From assembly GCA_021817605.1 (NCBI GenBank), contig JAKAUN010000009.1, forward strand, positions 80,551 to 144,550: a DNA stretch of 64,000 nt. The letters are read 5' to 3'. The DNA comes from Thermoplasmata archaeon (GTDB lineage Archaea > Thermoplasmatota > Thermoplasmata > Lutacidiplasmatales > UBA184). The notes below the pieces were generated by a model. It was not told the origin of the DNA. It did not search any database and saw only the letters and a list, made by a program, of their open reading frames with translations. The translations under genes were made by a program, and so were the position numbers. Positions 28,475-36,536 of the stretch are shown here, piece after piece (position 1 is the stretch's first letter; every line of letters begins with the position of its first letter).

Positions 28475-30064
28475 ATGCTGAGATCGATGGTCAGGTCGTC
28501 CCGGGGATTTGCCCGCGAGCGGAAGGACCGACCCCCGCGCTCGATAGAAAGGTCCGCACCCCGTCTCCACCTTGCGGAATCGATGCCCCTCCTGGTCCTA
28601 GGAGGGGTTTGCCTAAGCCTCGCAGCCTACCTCACCCTGACGCACTCGGCGACGACCTTCGGCCGCTACAGGCTCTGGCCGGTGCTGGCCATGATTGGGG
28701 GAATATCTCTTGGGGGGGGGCTCGCGAGCTCCCTCGCTAAGTGGCCCGAAGATGAGGCCGAAGAGCGAGATACACGAGCCGTGGGACCCGATGAGGTGGT
28801 CATTTCCCGAAGGGAATGGGAGGCATATCAGCGAGCGATGATGGATCCTGTCCGCGCAAAGGCTCCCCCGTCCCGCCTTCCAGAGACCACGGTTCCGGCC
28901 GCACCTTTCCTCGGACCCGTTATGCCACGGGCGTCGGGCGCTGTACCCGCACCCGGCCCCTCGCGGGAGGCCCCACGCTCCGCGCCGCGACCGAGTCGTC
29001 AAGCAGAGGAACCAGCAAAGCGCGTGCCGCCAGCTGTCGTGTCACCGGATATCCCCGCGGGCCTGCCACCTCCTGCTCCGATGGCGTCGCCCGCGCAGAT
29101 CCTCGCCCGTCGCTTGGCAGCCCAGGCGCAACGGGAGAACGCGCGGCAGGGTCCGAGTTCCCGGTCCGAACCGCGGGCGCAAGAGGACACCACCCGTGCC
29201 GCTTCCCGCGATGAATTGAGGAGAGCAGCCCTGGCGGTGACCCCGCCTTCCGCCTCTCCCACATCCCCTTCCGGACCGGACTCGGCTTCGCAGCCGACGG
29301 TCGTCGGTCGCGCAGAGACGCCTGCAGAAGCACCCCGATCCTCACCTAGCCCCCCTGCCCTGAGCACCGGCAGCCCATCTACCGCAATCGCACAGCCAGT
29401 TGTCGCGAAGCCAACAGCACGAGGCACACCGCCCGCAGCCACGGCCCCGGCATCCGCGATACCCGAGCCAGCCGAGCCCACAGCGACCGCTGGGACCGAC
29501 AACGCACAGACCGCCCCTCCGATTGTGGGGCAACCCAGCGCTCGACGGGTCGCGGCCGCTGGGCTGAGCCCATCGCCCGGCATGCCATCCTCCGCAGAGG
29601 AGCTCGAGTTGCTCCTCGCGGGCCTCATCAACCAAGCACCGGAGGCGGTGAGAGTGGACGGGGAGAAGGGCGTACCGGCGCCACAATCTCAGCAAACGAT
29701 TGGCAGCGACCCCCACGGACCCGACAACACCCCATCTCCCCCCACCCCGCGAACTGACGATTCGTCGGCCGTCGCCGCGAGGGTCGAAACGGGCCTGGAG
29801 GCGGGTCCGCCTGCTGACCAGGAGATCGAGCAGGAGTTCGACAAGCTCCTGGCCGAGCTTTCTCCGCGCAAGCCAGCCCCTTCCGGCTCGGGAGGGTCGC
29901 CATGCGTCTCCTGCGACCGGCCGGTCGCGTCCCCGCACGCTTCCTGCGGCGCATGCGGCAACCCGCTCTGCCGGGACTGCGAGACGAGCGCGGAGAGAGA
30001 GGGGACCCCCGGGCTCTGCCCGACCTGTGCCCTCCTCGAGCAGTACTCCCGCCCGCGAAGGTAG
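28475..30064 (+). CDS. Two-helix membrane protein with long disordered linker and C-terminal zinc ribbon
   Basis: In the 529-residue product, residues about 35-55 (MPLLVLGGVCLSLAAYLTL) and 65-90 are membrane helices. Residues about 100-460 are a low-complexity, Pro/Ala/Ser-rich linker with scattered short helices. Residues about 485-520 hold four C-x2-C pairs (CVSC, CGAC, CRDC, CPTC), a double zinc knuckle or treble-clef-like domain facing the cytoplasm. The gene has more mixed codon use and looks less G+C-rich than its neighbours. The function is unknown; the layout suggests a membrane tether reaching into the cytoplasm to bind a protein or nucleic acid. Confidence 0.6.
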   Translation: MLRSMVRSSRGFARERKDRPPRSIERSAPRLHLAESMPLLVLGGVCLSLAAYLTLTHSATTFGRYRLWPVLAMIGGISLGGGLASSLAKWPEDEAEERDTRAVGPDEVVISRREWEAYQRAMMDPVRAKAPPSRLPETTVPAAPFLGPVMPRASGAVPAPGPSREAPRSAPRPSRQAEEPAKRVPPAVVSPDIPAGLPPPAPMASPAQILARRLAAQAQRENARQGPSSRSEPRAQEDTTRAASRDELRRAALAVTPPSASPTSPSGPDSASQPTVVGRAETPAEAPRSSPSPPALSTGSPSTAIAQPVVAKPTARGTPPAATAPASAIPEPAEPTATAGTDNAQTAPPIVGQPSARRVAAAGLSPSPGMPSSAEELELLLAGLINQAPEAVRVDGEKGVPAPQSQQTIGSDPHGPDNTPSPPTPRTDDSSAVAARVETGLEAGPPADQEIEQEFDKLLAELSPRKPAPSGSGGSPCVSCDRPVASPHASCGACGNPLCRDCETSAEREGTPGLCPTCALLEQYSRPRR

Positions 30065-30201
30065 AGAGTCTGGATCTCCCTACACACCAACCGGGCGAAC
30101 CCAACTAGCGGACGCGTCGGTTTCGGGCCAGATCTGCCAACGCGGACCTAGTGGGTCCGGTCAGCGGCCGCCTAAGGTGGGGGGGGTTGACCCTGGGGGG
30201 T

Positions 30202-30861
30202 CTAGGCGGCCGCGACCTTCACATGAAGTCCCGGTGCGAACCGGTGAAGGAGAGCGATGTGGGCCCCTTCGACCATGGGCCAGAGGAGGGCCACGCCGAG
30301 ACCCAGGCGCTCGATCCCCCCGGGTCCCAGCCCGAGGTAGGTCCCCGTGGCGTAGAGGGCCCCGCAGGCGAGGACGGCGACCCCGCTCGCGAGTGTGTAG
30401 GCACGGGAGGCCCGCCAGCGTTCCTGACGGTGCATCGCGAAGGCGACGACGAGGTAACCGAGCCCGACTGCCGTGACACCGGCGCCGCGCGCCCACACGA
30501 TGCTCGAAGCGGAAGAGGAGACGCCCCCGAGGGAGAGGGCACCCACACCGATCGCCGCGGCTGCTCCGGCAAGGAGCAGGAAGAGACCGATCCCCCGGGT
30601 CGGCCGGGTGTCGAAGGCGCTCCAGGAGAGGAGAAGGGCGACGGCAGCGACGACCCCGAGGACCACGAGGGAGACGTTGAACACCAGTCCCCAGGGGGAC
30701 GGGGCGGTGCCGAGGTTAGTGACGCGGGCCGATAGGAGGCTCGCGCGGGAAAGGCGGCTCTCGGTGAGGAACAGGGCGATCACGAACTGCAGCGAGGCGA
30801 CGACCAGGAGGAGACCCCCGGTCCGTACGCTGCGGTGGACCAACGGTGTTTCGGCGGCCAT
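30202..30861 (-). CDS. DUF998 family membrane protein, second copy
   Basis: The 219-residue, roughly six-helix protein has the same plan as the gene at 10212-10913. After helix 1 a loop reads [15 protein letters not shown] (compare SHNVISDLGN in the paralogue), then [19 protein letters not shown], and later [18 protein letters not shown] and [15 protein letters not shown], which match the paralogue segment by segment. The activity of the family is unknown. The ATG at 30861 lies about 42 nt from the TATA-like CTTATACG (minus strand, 30899-30906), which is shared with the divergent Nudix gene. Confidence 0.7.
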   Translation of the reverse strand: MAAETPLVHRSVRTGGLLLVVASLQFVIALFLTESRLSRASLLSARVTNLGTAPSPWGLVFNVSLVVLGVVAAVALLLSWSAFDTRPTRGIGLFLLLAGAAAAIGVGALSLGGVSSSASSIVWARGAGVTAVGLGYLVVAFAMHRQERWRASRAYTLASGVAVLACGALYATGTYLGLGPGGIERLGLGVALLWPMVEGAHIALLHRFAPGLHVKVAAA

Positions 30862-30976
30862 GGCGACGCTCTTCCAGAGGCAGGCTGCGAACTCCTCCCG
30901 TATAAGCCATGGAGGTTCACTGGAAGGAGAGCGGCCGTGCCCCGCAAAGGCAGGGTACGCGCTGCTAGGGAGGACC

Positions 30977-31426
30977 GTGTCGCCCCGCTACCAGAACCCT
31001 GCACTCACAGTGGACGCCGTGTGGATCAAAGGGCAAAGGATCCTGCTGGTCCGGCGGAGCCGAGCCCCTTTCCGAGGCTGCTGGGCGCTGCCGGGTGGGT
31101 TCGTGGAGCTCCGCGAGACGGTCGAGGAGGCGCTCGTGCGCGAGATCCGTGAGGAAACCGGACTCTCCGCACGGCCGAAGGAGCTGGTCGGCGTCTACTC
31201 CGGTCCCAAGAGGGATCCACGCAAGCCGAGCACGAGCGTGGTGTTCCTCGTCACCGGCCGCGGGGGTACGCCGCGCCCGGGAGATGACGCGGGGGAGGCG
31301 GCCTGGAGGGACCTTGGCGAGGCGCGCGAGCTGGCCTTCGACCACGCGCGGATGGTCGCCGACGCCCGCCGCCTGCTGCGTCGAGCCGCACGGGTCCGCG
31401 GCCAGGCCCGCCGCCGTCCCCGGTAG
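30977..31426 (+). CDS. Nudix hydrolase (ADP-ribose pyrophosphatase-like)
   Basis: The 149-residue enzyme has a complete Nudix box, [24 protein letters not shown], spanning about residues 39-62. It is preceded by [17 protein letters not shown], as in ADP-ribose or NAD-type pyrophosphatases. It would hydrolyse a nucleoside diphosphate linked to another group, using Mg2+ bound by the box glutamates. A basic Arg-rich tail ends the protein. The start is the GTG at 30977, seven nucleotides after the end of the purine stretch AGGGAGG. Upstream in-frame residues do not belong to the fold. Confidence 0.8.
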   Translation: MSPRYQNPALTVDAVWIKGQRILLVRRSRAPFRGCWALPGGFVELRETVEEALVREIREETGLSARPKELVGVYSGPKRDPRKPSTSVVFLVTGRGGTPRPGDDAGEAAWRDLGEARELAFDHARMVADARRLLRRAARVRGQARRRPR

Positions 31427-31517
31427 GGTCCCTCGGGGCAGAAAGGCGCGGGCGGCGGGAGTTCGGGCCGCGTTGCGGTCAGAATCCCTTATCGGGGGGG
31501 GAAGGGTGCCGAGCCGC

Positions 31518-32222
31518 ATGGCCCATGCGGAGGCCGGAGGAAGGGAGGGGCACCCTAGACCCACGCTCCTCTCCGACTTCATCCTGGGGAGCCAGGACGG
31601 GCTGGTAAACGTCCTCGGGATCCTGCTCGGCCTGGTCGCGGCGGGAACCACGACCCGCATCATCCTCGTCGCCGCGTTCGCGGCTCTCGCCGCCGAGACG
31701 ATCTCGATGGGCGCGGTCGCCTACACCACCACGCTCTCGCGCCGTAACCTGTTCCTGAGCGAGGTCGAGCGCGAGCGGCGGGAGATGCGCGAAGTTCCCG
31801 AGGCGGAGCGGGAGGAGGTCCGCGTGATCCTCCGCGGCTGGGACTTCGAGGGCGAGGAGGTCGAGGAGATGGTCCGTCGCATCGAGTCGAAGCCCAAGGC
31901 CTGGCTTGAGCTCATGATGGCGTTCGAGCTCAACCTCTCCGAGATCCTCCCCGACCAGCCGCGGAACAGCGGCCTCATCGTGCTGAGCGCCACGGCGCTC
32001 GGCTCAGTGATCCCCCTCGTGCCGTTCCTCGTGGGGCTGTCCAACGAGCTCGCGGCGATCGTCGCCGTCGTGCTGAGCGCCATCACGCTCGGCGCGGTCG
32101 GCGTCTACGAAGCTCGGACGACCGTCGGACCGCTGTGGCTTGGTGCAGCCCGCATGCTGCTGATCGGGCTTGGGGCCGGCTTTGCCGGCTTCCTCATCGG
32201 ACGGATCGTGCCGATCCTCTGA
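31518..32222 (+). CDS. VIT1/CCC1-family divalent metal transporter
   Basis: The 234-residue protein begins with a short soluble arm, then LLSDFILGSQDGLVNVLGILLGL, the signature first helix of the VIT1/CCC1 family. AETISMGAVAYTTTLSRR follows, then a cytoplasmic acidic helical hairpin (ERERREMREVPEAEREEVR and GWDFEGEEVEEMV) that corresponds to the metal-binding domain. The remaining helices end GFAGFLIGRIVPIL. Characterised relatives move Fe2+ or Mn2+ by proton antiport. The ATG at 31518 is 28 nt from a TATA-like CCCTTATCG (31486-31494), so translation is probably leaderless. Confidence 0.85.
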   Translation: MAHAEAGGREGHPRPTLLSDFILGSQDGLVNVLGILLGLVAAGTTTRIILVAAFAALAAETISMGAVAYTTTLSRRNLFLSEVERERREMREVPEAEREEVRVILRGWDFEGEEVEEMVRRIESKPKAWLELMMAFELNLSEILPDQPRNSGLIVLSATALGSVIPLVPFLVGLSNELAAIVAVVLSAITLGAVGVYEARTTVGPLWLGAARMLLIGLGAGFAGFLIGRIVPIL

Positions 32223-32263
32223 GGCGCCGGGGCCGCCCGCAGGGCGGCAGGAGCCCGAAGAGA

Positions 32264-32488
32264 TCAGACCGCCCGCGTCGGGAGCGCCCAGGCGAGCACG
32301 AACAATCTCCGGCGGGAGCGCCACGGGCGGCGCATCCTTCGGACCTCGTGTCGGTGGCACGCAGCGCAGAAGACGACCTGCTCGCCGTCGGCGGCTAGCT
32401 CCGGAGTGGGGACGTGATGCTCCTCGGGGTGCCCACACGGCGACGCGACACACGGGTGGGGCCCGCGGACGAACGGAGGCGCGTACAC
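32264..32488 (-). CDS. Small putative zinc-finger protein
   Basis: The 74-residue product has clustered Cys and His residues (HPCVASPCGHPEEHH, then VVFCAACHRHEVRRM), which could bind one zinc, and a basic C-terminus. The main evidence that it is real is the promoter: TATA-like ATATTAATAC (minus strand, 32512-32521) lies 28 nt before the GTG at 32488, an exact leaderless spacing. No family is recognised. The C-terminal part could be shorter than drawn, and the gene should be treated as tentative. Confidence 0.45.
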   Translation of the reverse strand: MYAPPFVRGPHPCVASPCGHPEEHHVPTPELAADGEQVVFCAACHRHEVRRMRRPWRSRRRLFVLAWALPTRAV

Positions 32489-32535
32489 GCTGTAATAGTG
32501 CGCATTGATGCGTATTAATATGTATGCCCAAGGGC

Positions 32536-32778
32536 TCAGGCGGACAAGGCCTTGACCTGGCGGGTGGCGTGGGCGGTACGCTCCCGTTCGGTGAGCTCCC
32601 GAAGGTGCACCGAGACGGTCAACGTGCCGTTGAGCTCGACCGCTCCGCCAAAGTACGGCAGCTTGAGCGACATCTTCTCCAGCCGGATGTCAATCTGTCC
32701 TTGACGGTTCGACAGCGCTTCGACCAGATCGAAGAACGGGTTGGTGGGATGCTCGGCTTCGTTCGACTCGGGGGCCAT
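32536..32778 (-). CDS. Hypothetical 80-residue protein
   Basis: The product MAPESNEAEHPTNPFFDLVE continues with a helix, an amphipathic strand DIRLEKMSLKLPYFGGAVEL and the strand NGTLTVSVHLRELTERER. It looks like a genuine compact alpha/beta protein with a normal residue balance rather than a shadow. The ATG at 32778 has a weak TATA-like element (GTTTCGTA, minus strand, about 32803-32810). An ATG at 32829 would extend it by 17 residues. It ends just before the promoter of the putative zinc-finger gene. I do not recognise the family. Confidence 0.6.
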   Translation of the reverse strand: MAPESNEAEHPTNPFFDLVEALSNRQGQIDIRLEKMSLKLPYFGGAVELNGTLTVSVHLRELTERERTAHATRQVKALSA

Positions 32779-32829
32779 GCGCCCCCCATCGCGCTCCCGG
32801 GATACGAAACTAGCGTGAAGTCGGCCCAA

Positions 32830-33297
32830 GCGGCGGTCTGGTTCCGTTCGCTCACGGAATCATCTACAGACCCCCCGACCCTCCCGAAGTCGATGCACGG
32901 ACCCACTAGAGGAGGGGGGTCGCCGTCGGCCGCGGTCGGCTCCTCGGCCGCGACACGGGACCTCCTCCCTTAGCGGCGGCCGGAGATCTTCCTCAGAGGC
33001 TCGCGGGCTAGCTCTCGGTCTCGAAGGTCGCTGCCCCCCGGCACCTACCGAGGCTAGAGGGAGACGGGCTGGCCGAGCGCGCCTACCGCCGCGCGCGCGG
33101 ACTAGCTTTGCCACGGGCTCGGCGACGGCCGCCTTTCCCTTCCCGGACGGGCCGTGGAAACGGCAGCCGCGCGGGAGACTTCGGGGTGGCACCGCTTCCC
33201 TCGGCGGGGGTCCCGTGAAAGCCGGTCTTCGAGGGAACGGGACGGGCCGCAGGCCCCGCTCCGACGCCCCCGCGAGGCGCCGGTGCGCGCACGCGGG
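32830..33297. other. GC-rich intergenic region with several stem-loops
   Basis: No convincing gene is seen. There are hairpins at 33151-33164 (GCCGT, GGAA loop, ACGGC) and 33210-33243 (GTCCCGT against ACGGGAC). A string GGGGTGGCACCGC at 33183-33195 superficially resembles a T-box core. RNase P, SRP and tRNA signatures were looked for and not found. Confidence 0.35.
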
Positions 33298-33306
33298 TTC
33301 AAATAC
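33298..33306 (+). promoter_or_regulatory. TATA box of secreted protein paralogue 2
   Basis: TTCAAATAC is centred 31 nt before the ATG at 33333. Confidence 0.6.
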
Positions 33307-33332
33307 CCCACCCGGTTTGTCAGAGGGGGGCC

Positions 33333-33902
33333 ATGGTCGAGAAAGGGCGCCGACGCTCGATCCGGGTCGTCTATCTCGCGGCGGCCGTCGTGGCGGTCGT
33401 GGGCTTCTCCGGATATGTGGTCGGAGTCCTGACGATCGGCACGTTCACTTACAACCCTCATCAGACGAGCGTGACCGGTAGCCCGAGCCCGCCGCCGGGA
33501 GTCTCGTTCCCCTTGGCTACGGAGGTACTCGTCACGGCGACGAGCTCTCCGGCCGCCGGAGCGTGCACCGCCTCGAACCTCGGGACGCCGGCGAGTCCCA
33601 CCGCGCTTACCTCAGGGACCAGCACCACCGTCTGTCTCACCACCTCCCCGAGCGGTTACGCGCTGGGGGATTCTGCCTATGTCGTGGAGGTCTCCTGGAA
33701 TGCGAGCGCCGCGTCGAGCACCACGTTCGAGGTGGAGGTCTTCTTCGCCCTCACGCCGAGCTCATCCGACATCATCGCGGCCTCCTACGTCCAGACCTCC
33801 GCGACGATCTCCGGTACGGAGATCGGTGTCTTCGCCATCGACCTCACCCAGTCGGGGGCTCAGTCCCTCAACGGGTTCAACGTCATCGTCACCCAGGACT
33901 GA
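33333..33902 (+). CDS. Small secreted beta-rich protein, paralogue 2 of 3
   Basis: The 189-residue protein has a basic start (MVEKGRRRSIR), one hydrophobic segment (VVYLAAAVVAVVGFSGYVVGVL) and an exported domain beginning IGTFTYNPHQTSVTG. It shares a clear pattern with the 39412 protein: a Cys followed by NLGTPASPTALTSGTSTTVC, then LTTSPSG, then PSSSDIIAASYVQTSATIS and a C-terminal VFAIDLTQSG segment. The two Cys probably form a disulfide. The start is fixed by the TATA box. A surface or appendage component is suggested by size and repetition, but no family is recognised. Confidence 0.65.
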   Translation: MVEKGRRRSIRVVYLAAAVVAVVGFSGYVVGVLTIGTFTYNPHQTSVTGSPSPPPGVSFPLATEVLVTATSSPAAGACTASNLGTPASPTALTSGTSTTVCLTTSPSGYALGDSAYVVEVSWNASAASSTTFEVEVFFALTPSSSDIIAASYVQTSATISGTEIGVFAIDLTQSGAQSLNGFNVIVTQD

Positions 33903-34004
33903 GGTGTCCCGCCGGTTTCGTCCCTGCCTCCCCGCGTGCAGGGCCGCCACGCTCCGGCTCCTTGACCGCGGGGCGGGGAGGGGCCCGACGTCGGTCGGGT
34001 CTTC

Positions 34005-35201
34005 ATGACGGACTCGGGGCGGGACCGACCGAGCGTGCTCGTGGGCGGGACCGGGATGGTGCGACTTCCCCCAGGGACGGGAGGCGCGGTCGAGGCGTAC
34101 ATCCACGACATCCTCGCGATGTTCTCCGACACCCCCGAGAACTACGGGCCGGCGGCGGTCCGCGCGGTCTCCGATTGGGTTCCCGGCTACGAGTTCCGGG
34201 ACCGTTGCCTCCCGGTGCGCAGCCCGATCGACCGCTACCCGCTCCCTCCCTACCTATCGGCCCTCGCCCATTGGGTAGGTGGGACGCTGACGACTCGGGC
34301 CATCGAGAAGGAGGTCCGTCGGCATCCCCCGGACGTCCTGCATCTCAACGAGGAGGTGACGATCCGCCTCTGCGAGGGAATGGACCTTGCCAAGGTCGTC
34401 ACGATCCACGGCCCGGCCGAGTACCTCCTGCGACTCGCCCGCTCCCGGGGCTGGTTGGGCGACGAGCCCAGGTCCGACGGGACCCTCAACACGCTGTTGC
34501 GCCGGATCGACTGGGAGCTGGTCTGGGAGGCACTGGGAAGCTACGACCAGGTGATCGTGCTCACCTCCTTCGCGAAGGAGACGCTCGCGCGCCTCGGGAT
34601 CCCTTCGACCCTGATCCCGCTGCCGGTCGACACCGGCCGCTACCACCCTCTCCCCGATCCGCCCGCGGCGACGCCGAGGACCGTGCTCTTCGTCGGGCGG
34701 CTCGAGAAGCGCAAGGATCCGACCCTCCTCGTGGAGGCACTCACGAAGCTCCCGTCGGACGTCCGGCTGGTCCTCGTGGGACGCGGCCCGGAAGAGCCCG
34801 CGGTCCGCGGCCTCGCCTCGCGGCTAGGGCTCGAGGGGCGGGTGACCCTCCTCACCGAGTGCAGCTCCGACCGGCTCACCGAGCTCTACCGTAGTTCGGG
34901 GGTCTTCGTTCTGCCCAGCCGCATCGAGGCCTACGGGAAGGTCGTCAACGAAGCGCTGGCCTCGGGCCTCCCGGTCGTCGTGGCGAAGTCGCGGATCTAC
35001 GACGGCCTTTTCGAAGCCGGGGTGGTCTCCTGGTTCGACAACGTCGACGAGTGCGCCGAGGCGGTCGGTCGCCTCCTCGACCAAACGGAACTTCGACAGG
35101 AGCGCTCGAGCCGTTCGCGGGAGTACGCCGAACAGAAGCTGTCGTATGCTTCGATCCGAGGGCAGCTCTCCCGGGTGTATGGAGCTCCGAGCCCGTCCTG
35201 A
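34005..35201 (+). CDS. Family 4-type GT-B glycosyltransferase
   Basis: The 398-residue enzyme has the two Rossmann halves of GT-B transferases. The N-terminal half reads LVGGTGMVRLPPGTGGAVEA with a glycine-rich acceptor loop. The C-terminal half has RTVLFVGRLEKRKDPTLLVE, LVLVGRGPEE and the donor-binding region VFVLPSRIEAYGKVVNEALA, matching the E-x7-E motif of GT4. It probably transfers a hexose from a nucleotide sugar onto a lipid-linked or protein glycan. It lies between a secreted-protein gene and a second GT4 gene on the same strand. Confidence 0.8.
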   Translation: MTDSGRDRPSVLVGGTGMVRLPPGTGGAVEAYIHDILAMFSDTPENYGPAAVRAVSDWVPGYEFRDRCLPVRSPIDRYPLPPYLSALAHWVGGTLTTRAIEKEVRRHPPDVLHLNEEVTIRLCEGMDLAKVVTIHGPAEYLLRLARSRGWLGDEPRSDGTLNTLLRRIDWELVWEALGSYDQVIVLTSFAKETLARLGIPSTLIPLPVDTGRYHPLPDPPAATPRTVLFVGRLEKRKDPTLLVEALTKLPSDVRLVLVGRGPEEPAVRGLASRLGLEGRVTLLTECSSDRLTELYRSSGVFVLPSRIEAYGKVVNEALASGLPVVVAKSRIYDGLFEAGVVSWFDNVDECAEAVGRLLDQTELRQERSSRSREYAEQKLSYASIRGQLSRVYGAPSPS

Positions 35202-35312
35202 AAGCCCCGAGTCCCTCCCGAGGGTTCGGCCGGATCGCTGTCGGCCGATGAGGCGGCCTTCCAAGGACCGAGGCGTCGGCGGAGGGTCGAAGATGGCGGG
35301 GGGAGCCCCCTC

Positions 35313-36536
35313 GTGAAGATCCTGCTCTTCGCGCCCAACGCGGGCGTGAGTTTGAGCACGGGAGGCGGCTCGACCTTCACCGAGACGCTCGCGAGGACCC
35401 TCCTCGAGCTCGGCCACGAAGTGGACGTGGCGGCGTATCACGCGCTGGCGCCGTCACGGCTCCCGAACGCCGACGCGTGGGCCGCGCTGTACGCGCACCC
35501 CCGCTTCGCCCTCCGCTGCCAAGAGGCAGGGGCCCTCCCCTACACGGCGTTCCGCATATTCCCGGCAAAGCTCTCCGCCTACGTCGGCCTTCTCCTCCCG
35601 GGGTTCGACGGCTGGGTCCGTCGAACGATCCGCGCAGCGCACCCGGACCTGCTGTGGTTCCAGGACGACATTCCCCGGGCCGCGCTCCCGAGCCTTCGTT
35701 CCGTCCGATCGTCTCTCTACGTCCACTACCCGCTCGCGGCCCGCTCTCCGCGGATCGCCCCGGCCCTCTCCGAAACCGCTCCCCTCACCGAACGGGTCGG
35801 GGAAGCCGTTGTCGGCCGGGTCCTCGGCAAGGTGGTGGCGGATCCGCCGCGATGGACCCAGGCGATCTGGGCGAACTCAAGCGTCACGGCCCGTGCCGTG
35901 ACCGCCGCGTGGGGCGGGGCCCCCGTACCGGTGGTTCCGGCCGTCATCGACCCCGTAGGCAACCCGCCGGAGCCGGTCGATCGTACCGCCCAGAGCGTGG
36001 CGGTGGGAACGATCTCGAGGGGCAAGGGCTACCACGTTCTGGTCCCCTGGTTCGCCCAGGCGACCCGGGGCGAAGCGCGCGCGCGGCTGATCATCGCCGG
36101 GTTCTCCGGCGATCCTAGCTACCTCCGCAGGTTGCGACGGGCCATCCGGGCCGCGGAGGCGGACGAGCGAACGACCCTCCTTTCGGACGTTCCGGGCGAG
36201 CGGCTCGTCGAACTTTACCGGGGGTCGCGGACGATCCTCCACGCGGCGGCATTCGAGCCGTTCGGGATGGTCGTTCTCGAGGCAATGGCCCGGGGGTGCA
36301 TCCCCGTGGTGCTGCGGAGCGCCTTCTCAGGGGCCTGGGTGGACCTCCTCGAGGAAGGCCGATGGGGGTTCGGCTTTGGCACCCCCGAGGAGCTGGGCGA
36401 GGTCCTCCACCGGCTCGAGGACGAGCCGGCCTACGCACAGAACGAGTCGCTGCGTGCGGTGGCACGGGCCGCCTCCTTCGATCGCCCGAGGTTCGTCGCC
36501 CGCGTGCGGGAACTCCTCAACGGGTTGTCGACCTGA
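35313..36536 (+). CDS. Glycosyltransferase family 4-like protein
   Basis: The 407-residue GT-B enzyme starts MKILLFAPNAGVSLSTGGGS, the usual N-terminal strand and glycine loop. Its C-terminal half contains VAVGTISRGKGYHVLVPWF and the donor-site segment ILHAAAFEPFGMVVLEAMARG with both conserved Glu residues (E-P-F-G-M-V-V-L-E). Donor and acceptor are unknown. It follows the other GT4 gene by 111 nt in the same direction. It ends tail-to-tail with the GT-C-like membrane gene, overlapping it by 20 nt. Confidence 0.8.
   Translation: MKILLFAPNAGVSLSTGGGSTFTETLARTLLELGHEVDVAAYHALAPSRLPNADAWAALYAHPRFALRCQEAGALPYTAFRIFPAKLSAYVGLLLPGFDGWVRRTIRAAHPDLLWFQDDIPRAALPSLRSVRSSLYVHYPLAARSPRIAPALSETAPLTERVGEAVVGRVLGKVVADPPRWTQAIWANSSVTARAVTAAWGGAPVPVVPAVIDPVGNPPEPVDRTAQSVAVGTISRGKGYHVLVPWFAQATRGEARARLIIAGFSGDPSYLRRLRRAIRAAEADERTTLLSDVPGERLVELYRGSRTILHAAAFEPFGMVVLEAMARGCIPVVLRSAFSGAWVDLLEEGRWGFGFGTPEELGEVLHRLEDEPAYAQNESLRAVARAASFDRPRFVARVRELLNGLST

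Noticed and set aside
33151..33164. GGAA tetraloop hairpin as an SRP RNA helix 8
   Set aside because: The asymmetric internal loop and flanking AGG/AGCA sequence of SRP RNA are missing.
32830..33297. RNase P RNA candidate
   Set aside because: The conserved GAGGAAAGTCC and ACCCG-type regions were not found on either strand. A loose match GAGGAAGATC is not enough.
33286..33312. tRNA T-arm-like string GGGTTCAAATACCCC
   Set aside because: No acceptor, D or anticodon stem can be built around it. It is better explained as the TATA box 31 nt before the 33333 gene.
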